DNA from: Salinivibrio kushneri
GTDB taxonomy: Bacteria; Pseudomonadota; Gammaproteobacteria; Enterobacterales; Vibrionaceae
NCBI RefSeq assembly: GCF_005280275.1
Contig: NZ_CP040022.1
Span: forward strand, 62,001-126,000
DNA length: 64,000 nucleotides
Direction of reading: 5' to 3'
The notes beneath the pieces were generated by a model that saw nothing but the letters and a program-made list of their open reading frames with translations, had not been told where the DNA came from and searched no databases. Shown here in pieces: positions 51,270 to 64,000 of the stretch; the stretch's first letter is position 1, and the number at the start of each line of letters is the position of its first letter. The translations under genes and the position numbers were made by a program.

Positions 51270-52303
51270 AATCCTCTCTCCTTCACCCATGCTTTCACAC
51301 GGTCACCCTCTTTCAGCGCACTGACGCCAGTTGCCACAATCACCTCACCATTTTCTAGGCCCGAAATGACTTTTCCTTCACGCAAGGTGACTGGGGTTAG
51401 CTTAACTTCACCGTTATCACCAACGCGCCATACGGCCGTTCCCTCATTCGTCTCGAGCACGGCAGACTGAGGCACTTGCGTTTGCGACTTAGTAGGAATG
51501 GTGGCATGCACTTTTGCTGCCATTCCCGGCAAAACATTGATGGCGTCAGGTCGATTTAAACTCACAGTGACATGGTAAGACGCCGTTTTAGGATCCGCCT
51601 CTGTATCAATTTCCTTAAACTGCGCGGGAAACTGGCGTGATGGGTGGGTGTCAAATGATACGCTTGGGACCAAATTATCCGCATGCTGTGCAAAGTAATG
51701 GAAATAGCGTTCTGGCAATTGAAAGCTGACATTAATGATGTCTTTGGATTGAATGTGTAGCACTGGCGCTTGTGCTTGTGCGAATTCATTCTCCTCTTTC
51801 ATTCGGAGTGAGACCGTCCCCGCATACGGCGCTTTTAGTTGCGTATAATTCAGATTTGTCTGCGCTTGCTCTAGACCAGCCGCCGCTTCACTGAGTGCCG
51901 AGCGGGCTTCATCGAACCTTTGCTCGGCGATCACTTTATTATTGTGCAGGCGTTCGGCACGGTTAAACTGTACCTGAGCAAGCTGATATTGCGCACGCGC
52001 CTTATCCAATTGCAGCTGATATTGCTGGCTGTCTAACGCCGCCAGGACTTGCCCTTTCGCAACATCCATACCTGCTTTTATCGGCATTGACTCAATCACG
52101 CCTGATACACGAAATGAGAGCAAGGCTTTATCATCCGCTTCAACTTGGGCAGGAAATTGGCGGGCGAGTCCATCTTCATTCGTCACTACCGCCAGTAATT
52201 TTGCTGGCCGAGGCGGTGTTTCAGACGGTGCTGACACCTTCGGCTCACCACAGCCAGCTAGGGAGAGAGCGAGGCAACCGCTCAATACAAAACGCATTAT
52301 CAT
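51266..52303 (-). CDS. RND efflux periplasmic adaptor, first copy
   Basis: 345 residues from the ATG at 52303 (AAGGA upstream); a start at 52372 would run 23 residues upstream without signal character. Lipobox LALSLAGCGEP. Lipoyl half-motifs are FRVSGVIESMPIKAGMDVAKG and APYAGTVSLRMKEENEFAQA (quoted in part), with the helical hairpin QYQLAQVQFNRAERLHNNK between them. Diverged from the second adaptor, so not a recent duplication. First gene of the three-gene operon. RND systems with two adaptors usually need both for activity. Confidence 0.88.
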   Translation of the reverse strand: MIMRFVLSGCLALSLAGCGEPKVSAPSETPPRPAKLLAVVTNEDGLARQFPAQVEADDKALLSFRVSGVIESMPIKAGMDVAKGQVLAALDSQQYQLQLDKARAQYQLAQVQFNRAERLHNNKVIAEQRFDEARSALSEAAAGLEQAQTNLNYTQLKAPYAGTVSLRMKEENEFAQAQAPVLHIQSKDIINVSFQLPERYFHYFAQHADNLVPSVSFDTHPSRQFPAQFKEIDTEADPKTASYHVTVSLNRPDAINVLPGMAAKVHATIPTKSQTQVPQSAVLETNEGTAVWRVGDNGEVKLTPVTLREGKVISGLENGEVIVATGVSALKEGDRVKAWVKERGL

Positions 52304-52426
52304 CAGTTTTTCCTTACAATAAAACCCAGGGTCCGACAGCGTTTGTCGGGCCCTAGGTCTTTGATGGGTCATTGTTTTTATCTTATCCCGCGCTAACGGC
52401 TATGCTAACCAGTGCCGGATAATGTA

Positions 52427-55867
<3,441 letters not shown>

Positions 55868-55869
55868 GA

Positions 55870-57081
55870 TCACACCTGCATTGTCGCCGCCAGGGTTTGA
55901 GTTTGGTATCGGGCTTTCTCAAACGCTTTCAAGACCGCACGCTCCCTTAGCGCCATTTTCTCACACAGTGATCCAACCCAATCCCAATTCGCATGCTCAA
56001 TATGTTTACATAGTTCTAAGAGGTCACCATACGGACCTGATCGTGATAATAATGCTAGTTTTGCCGGTTGGTTGAGGGAAAGCTTTTCTACGACATCCTC
56101 CATGGGCACGCCTAACATCGCATCAAGGAGTGAAAACGCGCCCACCAAAAAGGCTTCATCAGGATCCAGGTCGTTCAATAGTGGACCTGCTTGCTGCATA
56201 AAAATAGCCCGAAGGATCGCCGCATTCTGCAGGTGTGAGCATTCTTGATGATTCATGTTCGACATAATTAACAGCGAGATCAGTCGCCGCAATGACTCTA
56301 ACCCAAGATACACCACCGCTTGTTTGGGATTAGTGATCGCTTTCTTTTTTGACTTCGCTAAGATATTCGCACTTGTGACGACTTTGTAGAGTAACGAGAC
56401 ATCGCGAGAAATAACCTCTGTGATTTCATCGATATCGTGGGGGCTGCGATTAATCACGATACACGCATCCAATAAACTAATCACTGAGGGGGCCACATCA
56501 CTATGGCTTTTAATCACAGGCTGCTCAAAAAAATACCCTTGAAACAAGCTGAATCCGAGTTGTTTGGCCAACACAAACTCTTCGTTGCTCTCTACTTTGC
56601 TGGCCAAAAAGCGTATATCCGGGTAGTTAGCAATCCCCTCCGTCCAATCGGAAAGGTTTTCTGTCGCCATACTGACACGGACAACCCCGAACAGGTGTAA
56701 GTGCCTTTGCCAGCGACTCGTGAAGACATCACTCTCTCCTAAAATGGTAAAGCCAGCTTTCTGGTAAGACTCCAGTTGCTTCACCAGCATCGGCGTCGCG
56801 TTACACTTTGCGGTGACACAAATCACTAGAGATTTAACCGGAATCGAAAAGGGGATCTCATCAAGCAGTGCTGCCTCCGAAAAGCTCACCACGTATCGTA
56901 AGCTATCATCGAGCTCTTTCCCTGACAAAAAGTTGGCACTGAGAATACGTGACGTCGCCGTATCTTCATCAATTGAAGGAAACTTATTTTCTTGGCCCTC
57001 CCTAAACAGAAGCTCATTGCCCCAATGATTTTGCCCTTCGTTAAAGATGGGTTGGCACGAAAAAAAGATTTCACTCACCAC
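55870..57081 (-). CDS. EAL-HDOD (YuxH-type) signalling protein
   Basis: 403 residues starting at tandem GTG codons (GGGAGAG upstream). The N-terminal 200 residues are a degenerate EAL domain: [20 protein letters not shown] has ELLFR where EALxR is needed, and no metal-binding Glu/Asp set is seen ([16 protein letters not shown]). The C-terminal part is an HDOD domain ([52 protein letters not shown], in part). EAL-HDOD proteins such as CdgJ affect motility and biofilm without c-di-GMP hydrolysis. The stop adjoins the kinase start, so both are one signalling unit. Confidence 0.86.
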   Translation of the reverse strand: MVSEIFFSCQPIFNEGQNHWGNELLFREGQENKFPSIDEDTATSRILSANFLSGKELDDSLRYVVSFSEAALLDEIPFSIPVKSLVICVTAKCNATPMLVKQLESYQKAGFTILGESDVFTSRWQRHLHLFGVVRVSMATENLSDWTEGIANYPDIRFLASKVESNEEFVLAKQLGFSLFQGYFFEQPVIKSHSDVAPSVISLLDACIVINRSPHDIDEITEVISRDVSLLYKVVTSANILAKSKKKAITNPKQAVVYLGLESLRRLISLLIMSNMNHQECSHLQNAAILRAIFMQQAGPLLNDLDPDEAFLVGAFSLLDAMLGVPMEDVVEKLSLNQPAKLALLSRSGPYGDLLELCKHIEHANWDWVGSLCEKMALRERAVLKAFEKARYQTQTLAATMQV

Positions 57082-57259
57082 TCACTCTCCCTAAAACAAA
57101 CCTTTACTACAAACGTAGACCAATGGCGCGGGGTCTGAGCCTTTTTTTTGATGTAACTGAGTGTGTTAAGTCCAACTACTTGGCCCACGTTCGTCTTTTG
57201 CTTGGGCAAAATCACGATTTTTGCTAGGCTCTGCGTTAAGCATATTACGAGGTACATTT

Positions 57260-57448
57260 ATGGATATTTTGAATCAACTGGCCGATGACGCCCCCGAGCA
57301 TGAGCCAGAGACATTGCCCTCACTCGACGAACAAAAAGCGATTGTGGCAAAACTCAAAGCGCTTGAGGAGAAAGGTGAGCTCACTGACGAAATCCTAGCG
57401 CAGTATTTTGCCGTTAAGCAAAAAGACACAAGCGACGAAGAAGAGTAG
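57260..57448 (+). CDS. Small acidic hypothetical protein
   Basis: 62 residues from the ATG at 57260 (CGAGG upstream). Strongly acidic (ADDAPEHEPETLPSLDEQ and tail DTSDEEE) with a central helical segment (AIVAKLKALEEKGELTDEILAQYF). Not recognised. A weak hairpin with T-run follows at 57461-57481. The codon pattern and the ribosome site support a real gene; it is divergent from the EAL-HDOD gene. Confidence 0.65.
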   Translation: MDILNQLADDAPEHEPETLPSLDEQKAIVAKLKALEEKGELTDEILAQYFAVKQKDTSDEEE

Positions 57449-57460
57449 GCTCAACACGAT

Positions 57461-57481
57461 AAAGTGACCGTGTCACTTTTT
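57461..57481 (+). terminator. Weak terminator-like hairpin
   Basis: AAAGTGAC (57461-57468), loop CGT, GTCACTTT (57472-57479) followed by TT. A stable but short-looped stem, 12 bases after the small acidic gene. Confidence 0.55.
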
Positions 57482-57636
57482 CAATCTATCCTATTCTACG
57501 GCCAAGAGTCGTAAGAAGAGTAAAAGATTGCCGAGAAGTGGTGATGAGATCGCAGGATGGATACTTGCGTGACTGGGATAGATAGCAAGTGAGCGAAAAA
57601 GAAACGCCCCGAGATCACACTCAGGGCGTTTTTGGT

Positions 57637-57978
57637 TTACTCAGGGACAATGCCGTCGGTTTTCGCCGCACAAATAAAATCATTTTTGTGCAGGCCTTTG
57701 ATCTTATGCGACCACCAAGTCACGGTCACCTTACCCCACTCCAGCAAGATAGCGGGATGGTGTCCTTCTTGCTCAGCCAGCTCAGCCACTTGGTTGGCAA
57801 ACGCCCACGCCAACTTAAAGTTGCGGAAGGTGAACTCACGTTCGAGCTGATCAATCCCATCTCGTGTTACTTTACGCCACTGCGGAATGTCTTTAAGCAG
57901 CGCTGGCATTTCCTCAGCACTGACCAAAGGGGCATCAATATTACAGGCTTCACATTTCAACTCAGTTAGTTCAGACAT
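57637..57978 (-). CDS. phhB: Pterin-4a-carbinolamine dehydratase
   Basis: 113 residues from the ATG at 57978 (AAAGGAAACGCAAC upstream). Family core: [56 protein letters not shown] (key His pair in EGHHP, Trp in VTWWSH). It dehydrates the 4a-hydroxy pterin released by phenylalanine hydroxylase so that the cofactor can be recycled. Its start overlaps the phhA stop by 8 bases, a coupled pair in one operon. Confidence 0.95.
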   Translation of the reverse strand: MSELTELKCEACNIDAPLVSAEEMPALLKDIPQWRKVTRDGIDQLEREFTFRNFKLAWAFANQVAELAEQEGHHPAILLEWGKVTVTWWSHKIKGLHKNDFICAAKTDGIVPE

Positions 57979-58795
57979 GTTGCGTTTCCTTTTGCTGTTC
58001 TGTCTTTTTCGGTTTGGGCGGGAACAAAGGCGCATGGAGGCCCAGTTCCATGGCTTGATGCACATCAGCAATCAAGTCACGTTGACTGATGGCAAATAAA
58101 TCGTCAATCGACTCAATGGTAAAGTAAATGGGTTGCATGATGTCAATCCGATAGGGCGTGCGCATGACATCTATCACTTCTAAAGGCTTACGCACCGCTT
58201 TGTCGCTATTAAAGGCGTACTCGGTCTCCGCCGGCGACGACAAGATCCCGCCGCCATAAATACTGCGATTGCCTTGCGAATCACTGAGTAAACCAAACTC
58301 GACCGTAAACCAATATAAGCGTGCAAGATAGACGCGCTCTTTGGGCGTGGCTTTCTTACCCAGTTGGCCGTACATGTGGGTAAACTCAGCGAACGCTGGG
58401 TGAGTCAGCATCGCGCAGTGACCGAAAATCTCATGGAAGTAATCCGGCTCTTGCAAGTAATCAAAGTCTTCTTTGGTGCGTAAAAAGGTCGCCGCAGGGA
58501 ATTTCTTGTCCGCCAATAAGGCAAAGAAATGGTCGAAATCAATCAATGCAGGCACAGGAGCCACTTGCCAGCCCGTCTCTCGCATTAACACTTCATTCAC
58601 ATCTGGGATCTGTGGCACCGTATCATGCGGCAAGTCGAGCATGCGTAGTCCATCTAAATATTCCTGACACGCTTTGTCTTTGATACACGCAAGTTGCCGT
58701 GTGACTAACTGGCGCCATACATCGTTTTCTTGTGCCGACCAGGCTACTCGGCCCAGCTCATCAACGGGTTTGGATTGGTATTTACTCTGTTTCAC
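57971..58795 (-). CDS. phhA: Phenylalanine 4-monooxygenase
   Basis: 274 residues from the GTG at 58795, chosen because AAGG lies eight bases upstream and the N-terminus ([13 protein letters not shown]) matches bacterial relatives; an ATG at 58864 would add 23 residues of no family character. Iron ligands are in [15 protein letters not shown] (two His) and FGLL/VEFGLL region (Glu). It hydroxylates Phe to Tyr with tetrahydrobiopterin or another pterin, starting Phe breakdown in the cytosol. Followed by phhB. A TyrR-like box lies 146-163 bases upstream of this start. Confidence 0.94.
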   Translation of the reverse strand: MKQSKYQSKPVDELGRVAWSAQENDVWRQLVTRQLACIKDKACQEYLDGLRMLDLPHDTVPQIPDVNEVLMRETGWQVAPVPALIDFDHFFALLADKKFPAATFLRTKEDFDYLQEPDYFHEIFGHCAMLTHPAFAEFTHMYGQLGKKATPKERVYLARLYWFTVEFGLLSDSQGNRSIYGGGILSSPAETEYAFNSDKAVRKPLEVIDVMRTPYRIDIMQPIYFTIESIDDLFAISQRDLIADVHQAMELGLHAPLFPPKPKKTEQQKETQHV

Positions 58796-58940
58796 GTTCA
58801 CCGCCTTGTGTCGTTGTCTGGCGTAAAAAATCGCGCGTAAACAGCGGCAGTCAGCCTTACGCATTGTCTCCGTTACCCACAGGTTACGTCGACTTTGCAG
58901 AGAAAATCATCTCATTGCCACGGTTTTAATTTTACCTTTG

Positions 58941-58958
58941 CGTAACATTTATTTTACA
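58941..58958 (-). promoter_or_regulatory. TyrR/PhhR-like box upstream of phhA
   Basis: Read on the minus strand: TGTAAA-ATAAAT-GTTACG, 10 of 12 positions of TGTAAA-N6-TTTACA with the key G and C kept. In Pseudomonas and others phhAB is activated by PhhR, a TyrR relative. Only the sequence match supports this. Confidence 0.45.
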
Positions 58959-59065
58959 TTACAGACTGAAAAGGGGGCTGCGACTGATAATGCTTTACCC
59001 TCGAGGGATCCGCGTGCTTGCATGGCTCGTAGTGGCTGGGGAAGGCCTAACCGCAAGGACGAGTG

Positions 59066-59371
59066 ATGAATTTACAACTGAGCGAACTGATAAATTGCGA
59101 CAACATTGACAAGATTCAGATCCGTGGCATTGATGGCATGTTGTATCAAGCCATCGCCTTTTTGCGTCACGGGGATACGGTGGAGCAGAAGCTGATTTAT
59201 CACGGCGATAAGCCCTACTTATCTCGCAGCTTGCTGGCGGTGAAAGAGGATTTTGAATGGGTTAACGCCGCGCAGTACGTGTTAGTGACCGACACGGCAT
59301 ACGATGAAATGATAGGACTAGGAAGCGAAAAGCCTTTGTCGACCCTAGAGCAGCCATTGCATTGGAAGTGA
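59066..59371 (+). CDS. DUF6482-type small protein
   Basis: 101 residues from ATG at 59066 (AAGGA upstream; GTG at 59063 is an alternative). The pattern LQLSELINCDNIDKIQIRGIDGMLYQAI (N-terminal, in part) ...HGDKPYLSRSLLAVKEDF ...YVLVTDTAYDEMIGL fits the DUF6482 family of small cytosolic gamma-proteobacterial proteins. Function unknown. Mixed alpha/beta, no membrane segment. Convergent with the SDR gene, 17 bases apart. Confidence 0.65.
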   Translation: MNLQLSELINCDNIDKIQIRGIDGMLYQAIAFLRHGDTVEQKLIYHGDKPYLSRSLLAVKEDFEWVNAAQYVLVTDTAYDEMIGLGSEKPLSTLEQPLHWK

Positions 59372-59388
59372 CTCGATAATGCCCCAGT

Positions 59389-60123
59389 CTACGGGGCAAT
59401 TTCTTCTCCATCCCATGCAAACAGACGCCCGGTGTGACGACTGTCGAGGCCATCCAATACCGACAATAAGTAGCCAGCCGATTGAGCCGGGCTGAATAGC
59501 TTGCCGGGCTTAACATTGGCTTGAAAGGGCGCGGATAGACGACTGTCGACGGTCCCCGGATGCAGGCCAACCACAGTTAATGATTTATCTTGGCGGCCAA
59601 GTTCGATGCTCATGCCTTTGATTAACATGTTCACCGCCGCTTTGCTTGCACGGTAGGCATACCAACCGCCCGCACGGTTGTCACTGATACTGCCCACGCG
59701 CGCCGACAAGATAGCGAGCTTCGCCTCAGCGTTGCGTTTCAATTTGGCCGCAAGGTGTTTGCTCAACAGCAGCGGCGCCACAGCATTTACATCAAACAGC
59801 TGGTGCATCGCCTCACTGCTGCACGCCGCGAGTCGCTTTTCTGGACTGACCGCATCATCATGCAGCATCCCCGAGGCAATGATCACCGCATCTAAATGGT
59901 TGTCGTCGATGTGTTCGGCCGCTGCTTGTATTGATGCTTCATCGCGAATGTTCACCGCCACAGGAGTGACCTTTTCACTTATCTCAGCAAGTGGCGCGGG
60001 GTGACGCCCCAAGGCAAAGACTTGCTGAATGGATGGCTTGTCGAGCAATGCACGGCAAAAAGCTTCACCGATCGCGCCGCCTACGCCGACAACCGCCACA
60101 CGCTGCATGGAATCACTGTTCAT
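59389..60123 (-). CDS. Short-chain dehydrogenase/reductase
   Basis: 244 residues from the ATG at 60123 (AGGAG nine bases upstream). Nucleotide site VAVVGVGGAIGEAFCRALL (a GxGGxIG variant of the usual TGxxxGIG), VIIASGMLHDD in the NNAG position, catalytic Ser in LSARVGSI and Tyr-x-x-x-Lys in WYAYRASKAAVN. The change from NNAG to IASG groups it with C-factor/CsgA-like dehydrogenases. Substrate unknown. Divergent organisation with nothing on the same operon; the fhu terminator lies just upstream. Confidence 0.86.
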   Translation of the reverse strand: MNSDSMQRVAVVGVGGAIGEAFCRALLDKPSIQQVFALGRHPAPLAEISEKVTPVAVNIRDEASIQAAAEHIDDNHLDAVIIASGMLHDDAVSPEKRLAACSSEAMHQLFDVNAVAPLLLSKHLAAKLKRNAEAKLAILSARVGSISDNRAGGWYAYRASKAAVNMLIKGMSIELGRQDKSLTVVGLHPGTVDSRLSAPFQANVKPGKLFSPAQSAGYLLSVLDGLDSRHTGRLFAWDGEEIAP

Positions 60124-60141
60124 TCTTTTGGCTCCTAAAAC

Positions 60142-60168
60142 AAAAAGAGATGCAAACTGCATCTCTTT
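60142..60168 (-). terminator. Rho-independent terminator of the fhuCDB operon
   Basis: AAAGAGATGCA (60144-60154) pairs with TGCATCTCTTT (60158-60168) around a 3-base loop. On the minus strand the stem is followed by TTG with further T residues (TTTTTGTTTT). 43 bases after fhuB. Confidence 0.9.
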
Positions 60169-60210
60169 AGTTAGGGATGAGGCGATCCTGTCGATCACCG
60201 CACGTTAAAA

Positions 60211-62178
60211 CTATAGCTTACGTAACACAATCATTAGGTAGAGCCCACCTATCAAGGAAGCAATGATCCCAGCCGGCATTTCTTGCGGATACAACCATTG
60301 TCGTCCGAGCCAATCGGCAAACAGCATCAATCCCATACCAATCAATCCGGCGGTGACCATATGCGCCCGGGCATTTTTCGCCCCCCAGCTACGCGCAATG
60401 TGCGGGGCCATCAGCCCGACAAAACTGAGCGGCCCCACTACCAAGGTGGCACTGACGGTCATGACGGCGACGAGGGCCAGCAACAGCATGCGGGCACGCC
60501 CTACCTTAACCCCCAGCGATTGAGCGGTTTCGCCACCGAGTGGCAAAATATCGAGCCAACGCTGGCACATTAATCCTAGCGCCACCAGCACGGCGGTAAC
60601 CAAGGCCAATGTCGTCACCGTGCTGTCAGTCACATAGTAGGTTGAGCCTGAAATCCACGCGAGCACTTGATACGCGCGAGGATCGCCCCCCGCCATCAAG
60701 AAGCTTTGCACCGCTTGCATCAGTGCTGCGATGGCGACGCCAGTGAGCAATACTTTTTCTGGCTGAAAGCCAGTTTTGCGATTAAGCAGCACAATCAACG
60801 CCAAGGTTGCCCCCGCACCGATTAGACCACCGACATACAAGCTCACCATAGATGCGCCCATGCCAGCAAAAATAGTGACAATCAGTCCCAGCGCCGTACC
60901 GGCACTGATCCCCATCACTTCAGGGCTCGCCATCGGGTTAGCACTTAAACGCTGAAGCACGGCACCGGCAACAGCAAGCACACCACCCGCCAATGCCGCG
61001 GCCAGCAAGCGTGGCAAGCGCCACTCCAACAAGGACCAATCGCCGCTGAGCGCCAGCCACTGCCAGCCCTCACTTTGACGCGATACGGTCGCAAAAATCA
61101 CCACACCCAACACCAGTAACATCAGCGTTCGGCCTAGTGGCCAATCCTGACGTGGTGCAGGCGTCCCGGCATGCATTTGTTGGCGTTGGCGATTCCCCAG
61201 TGACACCCGTGGCAGCAACCACAAAAGAAGAGGCGCCCCCAACGCTGCTGTCGCTGCCCCCGTGGGGACCATCATGGCCCGACGGCCAGGTAACAGTTGG
61301 ACAGCCAAATCGGTGGCTGCCAACATCAAGGCGCCTAAAATCATCGCTAGGCTCAATCGGGTGATAAGCTTGCGAGCACCACATAAGCGCGCAATCGCGG
61401 GCGCGGCAAGACCGACAAAGCCAATCACGCCAATCAAGCTGACCACCCACGCGGTCAGAAGCACCGATAGTCCCAGCGCAATCACACGGATTTTCGCCAG
61501 TGATACCCCTAAGCTTTTTGCCCCTTCATCAGACAGACTCAAGACGTTGAGCGGCTTTAATAAGGCAAGGATCAACACGACCGCCAATCCAATACGCGGC
61601 AATAAGGCTTGCACACTGTGCCAGTCGGTTTGCACCATCGAGCCCGCGCCCCACACCATCATGCCGTGTAGCGCTTCTTGATTCATCAAAAGCAACACGG
61701 TGCTGAGCGCGCCGCAGTACAGATTTAAAATCAAACCCGCGATCACCACTACGGTGGGCGATAGGCCGCGTCGCCATGCTAGCGCAAACACCACCAGCAT
61801 GGTCAGCACTCCGCCAGACATCGCCACCATCGCGCTCGACCAAGTCAGTAGCCAAGGGGCATAAAGCGTCGCTAGCATCAGCGCCAAGCTAGCGCCGTTC
61901 GCCACCCCCAGCGTCGAGGGCGAGGCCAAGGGGTTGCGCAATACCTGTTGCATCAAGGTACCGGCCAGCCCCAAACACGCCCCCGCCAGCAATGCGGTGA
62001 CCAAGCGCGGCCACCAGGTTAAATGCATCACCACCCCAATCGACGCACTGTCATCCAGCGACCACAGCGACTGCCAGAGCATAGATGCATTCACATCCCA
62101 CTGCCCCAACTGAGTGGAGGCGAGGCTTAACAGTGCCGCCAGTAATGCCAAGGGCACCCATAACAGACTCAGTTTCAT
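60211..62178 (-). CDS. fhuB: Ferric hydroxamate ABC transporter permease FhuB
   Basis: 655 residues from the ATG at 62178, overlapping fhuD by ATGA; a start at 62259 lies within fhuD and is unlikely. It is a fusion of two FecCD-type permease halves, each with about ten helices and the conserved segments [26 protein letters not shown] / [26 protein letters not shown] (in part) and the cytoplasmic EAA-like loop ([15 protein letters not shown] / [15 protein letters not shown]). Such a double permease is specific to FhuB. It imports ferric hydroxamate siderophores such as ferrichrome across the inner membrane. Confidence 0.95.
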   Translation of the reverse strand: MKLSLLWVPLALLAALLSLASTQLGQWDVNASMLWQSLWSLDDSASIGVVMHLTWWPRLVTALLAGACLGLAGTLMQQVLRNPLASPSTLGVANGASLALMLATLYAPWLLTWSSAMVAMSGGVLTMLVVFALAWRRGLSPTVVVIAGLILNLYCGALSTVLLLMNQEALHGMMVWGAGSMVQTDWHSVQALLPRIGLAVVLILALLKPLNVLSLSDEGAKSLGVSLAKIRVIALGLSVLLTAWVVSLIGVIGFVGLAAPAIARLCGARKLITRLSLAMILGALMLAATDLAVQLLPGRRAMMVPTGAATAALGAPLLLWLLPRVSLGNRQRQQMHAGTPAPRQDWPLGRTLMLLVLGVVIFATVSRQSEGWQWLALSGDWSLLEWRLPRLLAAALAGGVLAVAGAVLQRLSANPMASPEVMGISAGTALGLIVTIFAGMGASMVSLYVGGLIGAGATLALIVLLNRKTGFQPEKVLLTGVAIAALMQAVQSFLMAGGDPRAYQVLAWISGSTYYVTDSTVTTLALVTAVLVALGLMCQRWLDILPLGGETAQSLGVKVGRARMLLLALVAVMTVSATLVVGPLSFVGLMAPHIARSWGAKNARAHMVTAGLIGMGLMLFADWLGRQWLYPQEMPAGIIASLIGGLYLMIVLRKL

Positions 62179-63038
62179 GACTGCCCTCCTTGCTCGGTCA
62201 ATGCCGCGGTTACAAGGCGAGCAAATCGTAACGCCGATGGAATCGCACCAAAGCTCCATACCGGATCAATCATCAATGGCGTATGCCCCGTGCGTTTAAC
62301 CAAATATTGCCAAAACATATTAGTCTTTAGGGTTTGCTCCACACCCGCGGGGAGTGGGCGCACAATCACCAGCTGCGCATCAAGGTCTAGCAGCTCGCGG
62401 GTGGAAACCATGCTAAATCCCCAACTGTTGGTGGTGTTCTGCCACGCATTGCTGAGCCCCAATTCACTGATGGCGGCATGATACAAGCTGTTAGTCCCAA
62501 ACACCCGTACATGGTTGGGGTCTAGGAACTGGATCATCAGCAGCGGGGGCTGTTCACCGGAGATGGTCTCGCGCAAGTTCGCCAGTTGCTGTTTCGCATT
62601 GGTAATCAGGGTTTCACCCGCTTCAGGACGGTTGGCCTCGCGCGCAATTTGCCGCGTCACGGTTTTGAGCGATGACCAGCTTAGGCCACTTTCATACAGA
62701 GGAATCGAGCTGACCGGCGCAATAGCGCTTAGCTTGGGCTTCATTGCCTTAAAAATGGGTGAAATTAGAATTTTATCGGGGTGAAGCTCGGCCAAACGCT
62801 CCATGTTCGGCTGGGTGCGAAGCCCAATATCGACAGTGTCCTCTGGAATGGGCGGGGCTTTCACCCACGAATTGTAATCTGCCTTTTGCGCGACCGCGAC
62901 TGGGGTAATGCCTAGCGCCAACAAGGTTTCAGTTTGGGTCCAATCCAGCGAGAGAATACGAGGCGACGCGCTGGCGCTAGCCGACATCATGGCCGCGGTC
63001 AGCCAGACCATAAGCGTCAAGAACGAAGACTTGATCAT
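62175..63038 (-). CDS. fhuD: Ferric hydroxamate periplasmic binding protein FhuD
   Basis: 287 residues, signal peptide ([19 protein letters not shown]) then a class III binding protein: [24 protein letters not shown] at the start of the mature form, [22 protein letters not shown], and C-terminal half around [18 protein letters not shown]. The [12 protein letters not shown] motif and the long helix between lobes are as in E. coli FhuD. It binds ferric hydroxamates in the periplasm and delivers them to FhuB. Both ends overlap neighbours by four bases. Confidence 0.94.
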   Translation of the reverse strand: MIKSSFLTLMVWLTAAMMSASASASPRILSLDWTQTETLLALGITPVAVAQKADYNSWVKAPPIPEDTVDIGLRTQPNMERLAELHPDKILISPIFKAMKPKLSAIAPVSSIPLYESGLSWSSLKTVTRQIAREANRPEAGETLITNAKQQLANLRETISGEQPPLLMIQFLDPNHVRVFGTNSLYHAAISELGLSNAWQNTTNSWGFSMVSTRELLDLDAQLVIVRPLPAGVEQTLKTNMFWQYLVKRTGHTPLMIDPVWSFGAIPSALRFARLVTAALTEQGGQS

Positions 63039-63814
63039 ACCGGAGATAACTCCCCCGGCATCGCAACCGCATAGCCGGCAGCATGATCGGCAATCGGCAT
63101 CTCAATGCCATAAATCGATTTGAGCGCCGACTCTTGAAACACATCGCTAACCGCGCCTTGAGTCAGGATTTGCCCGCTATGCAACGCGACAATCTCATCA
63201 CAAAAACGCGCCGCCATATTAATGTCGTGCACCACGATAATGATGGACTTATCCAGCTCTCGGCTGAGTTTGCGCACCAAGGTCATCACTTCAACTTGGT
63301 GGGCCACATCCAGCGCAGACAGCGGCTCATCGAGCAGTAAGTGACGCGTTTGCTGTGCCAGCAGCATCGCAATCCACAGCCGTTGGCGCTCGCCGCCCGA
63401 TAAGGTATCGACTAGGCGCTCGGCATAATCTTGAGTGCCAGTCAGTGCCATTGCCTCGTTGATCGCTTGGTGATCGGCTTTGGTCAACCGCCCCAGCAAA
63501 CCATGCCAAGGATAGCGACCAAAACTGACCAACTCATACCCGGTTAAGTTATCGGTTGCCGGTAAATGCTGTGGCAAATACGCCACCTCGCGCGCAAACG
63601 CTTTTTCCGACCATTTTGATAAGGGCTTTTGGTCTAATGTGATCTGCCCGCTGCTGGTTGCTTGCTGCTGCGCTAACAGTTTTATCAACGTTGACTTGCC
63701 CGAGCCATTGTGCCCGACCAACGCACAGATTTTTCCTGGCGTAAACGACAAGCTCACCTTATCGAGTAACACGTTTCCGTTGACGGCAAACGCAACGTCC
63801 TTTGCCTCTAACAT
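63035..63814 (-). CDS. fhuC: Ferric hydroxamate ABC transporter ATPase FhuC
   Basis: 259 residues: Walker A GHNGSGKST, Q-loop YLPQHLP, signature LSGGERQRLWIAMLLAQQ, Walker B LLLDEPLSALD and switch His in VVHDINMAARF. Length and order (fhuC-fhuD-fhuB) match the E. coli fhu operon, but the receptor gene fhuA is not upstream of it in this window. First gene of the operon; probably iron-regulated by Fur, although only a weak site is visible. Confidence 0.94.
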   Translation of the reverse strand: MLEAKDVAFAVNGNVLLDKVSLSFTPGKICALVGHNGSGKSTLIKLLAQQQATSSGQITLDQKPLSKWSEKAFAREVAYLPQHLPATDNLTGYELVSFGRYPWHGLLGRLTKADHQAINEAMALTGTQDYAERLVDTLSGGERQRLWIAMLLAQQTRHLLLDEPLSALDVAHQVEVMTLVRKLSRELDKSIIIVVHDINMAARFCDEIVALHSGQILTQGAVSDVFQESALKSIYGIEMPIADHAAGYAVAMPGELSPV

Positions 63815-63898
63815 ATCCCGATCCTACTTTCGCAAACACAAGCGCGTGGCACTTGCCCGTTATCTCTGAGAGCGGTAATTTTCCGATGCTTAAAAGGT

Positions 63899-63913
63899 AA
63901 ATGCAAACCATTT
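63899..63913. promoter_or_regulatory. Weak Fur-box candidate upstream of fhuC
   Basis: AAATGCAAACCATTT has symmetric ends AAATG/CATTT like the outer part of a Fur box, but the centre does not match the GATAAT repeat. Position (85-99 bases before the fhuC start) is reasonable. Low confidence. Confidence 0.25.
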
Positions 63914-64000
63914 TGATTTCGCTTTGTACGCTTAGCGCTTGTTAATCAGAGAAATTAGACCTCAACCCCGTCAGCATCAGGGATCCAAGCGCCATTCAGC

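Overview
The window looks like chromosomal DNA of a member of the Vibrionaceae. The grounds are a VxrAB-type histidine kinase/response regulator locus with its DUF2861 partner, an RND operon with two adaptors like VexIJK, an ammonia-dependent NadE beside a NadD-like protein, a YoaH-family protein, and a roughly even GC content that would suit Salinivibrio or Grimontia better than Vibrio cholerae. The genus is an inference. Almost all of the sequence is coding. I saw no rRNA, CRISPR array or complete insertion sequence, and recognised no tRNA.

Layout. 1-6.2 kb: the end of pntA, pntB, then a translationally coupled vxrA-vxrB-vxrC unit and an outer-membrane TraF-like gene. 6-14 kb: housekeeping and regulatory genes (YoaH, a small SpoT-like HD hydrolase, nadE and a divergent nadD-like gene, an acyltransferase, AraC/LysR regulators, chromate transporter ChrA, a Gfo/Idh/MocA oxidoreductase). 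14.4-20 kb is the most accessory-looking part: two different RES/Xre toxin-antitoxin modules face each other tail to tail, followed after a TPR membrane protein, YciH and a DUF3319 protein by a Cre-like tyrosine recombinase with altered catalytic residues. 20-27.5 kb: ddl, a SPOR lipoprotein, the acyltransferase PatZ, a LysR regulator and an OLD/YbjD-like ATPase-nuclease.

27.5-36.8 kb (minus strand) is the most interesting system: eleven tightly overlapping genes encoding a DUF523/DUF1722 protein, a LitR-like MerR regulator, a DNA photolyase, an NTF2-like protein, a short-chain dehydrogenase, an FAD-dependent oxidoreductase, a DUF1365 protein, a Cfa/UfaM-like fatty-acyl methyltransferase, DUF2878, a chalcone-isomerase-like protein and a DUF3833 lipoprotein. 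Upstream lie two copies of TGTACA-N12-TGTACA, the operator form I recall for class II LitR light regulators. The parts suggest a light or singlet-oxygen response that couples DNA repair to membrane-lipid modification. The last three products have no clear function and may be new parts of that pathway.

37-52 kb: a GGDEF(degenerate)-EAL protein, GIY-YIG and YceH proteins, a bactofilin paired with an unknown protein, aroG with a TyrR-like box, an outer-membrane protein, a DEAD-box helicase, a Nudix hydrolase, a DUF4442 protein and the RND efflux operon. 52-57.5 kb: a large hybrid histidine kinase carrying a perfect hexanucleotide repeat, coupled to an EAL-HDOD protein. 57.6-64 kb: phhA-phhB (phenylalanine hydroxylase and pterin recycling, with a TyrR-like box), a DUF6482 protein, a short-chain dehydrogenase and the fhuCDB ferric hydroxamate importer.
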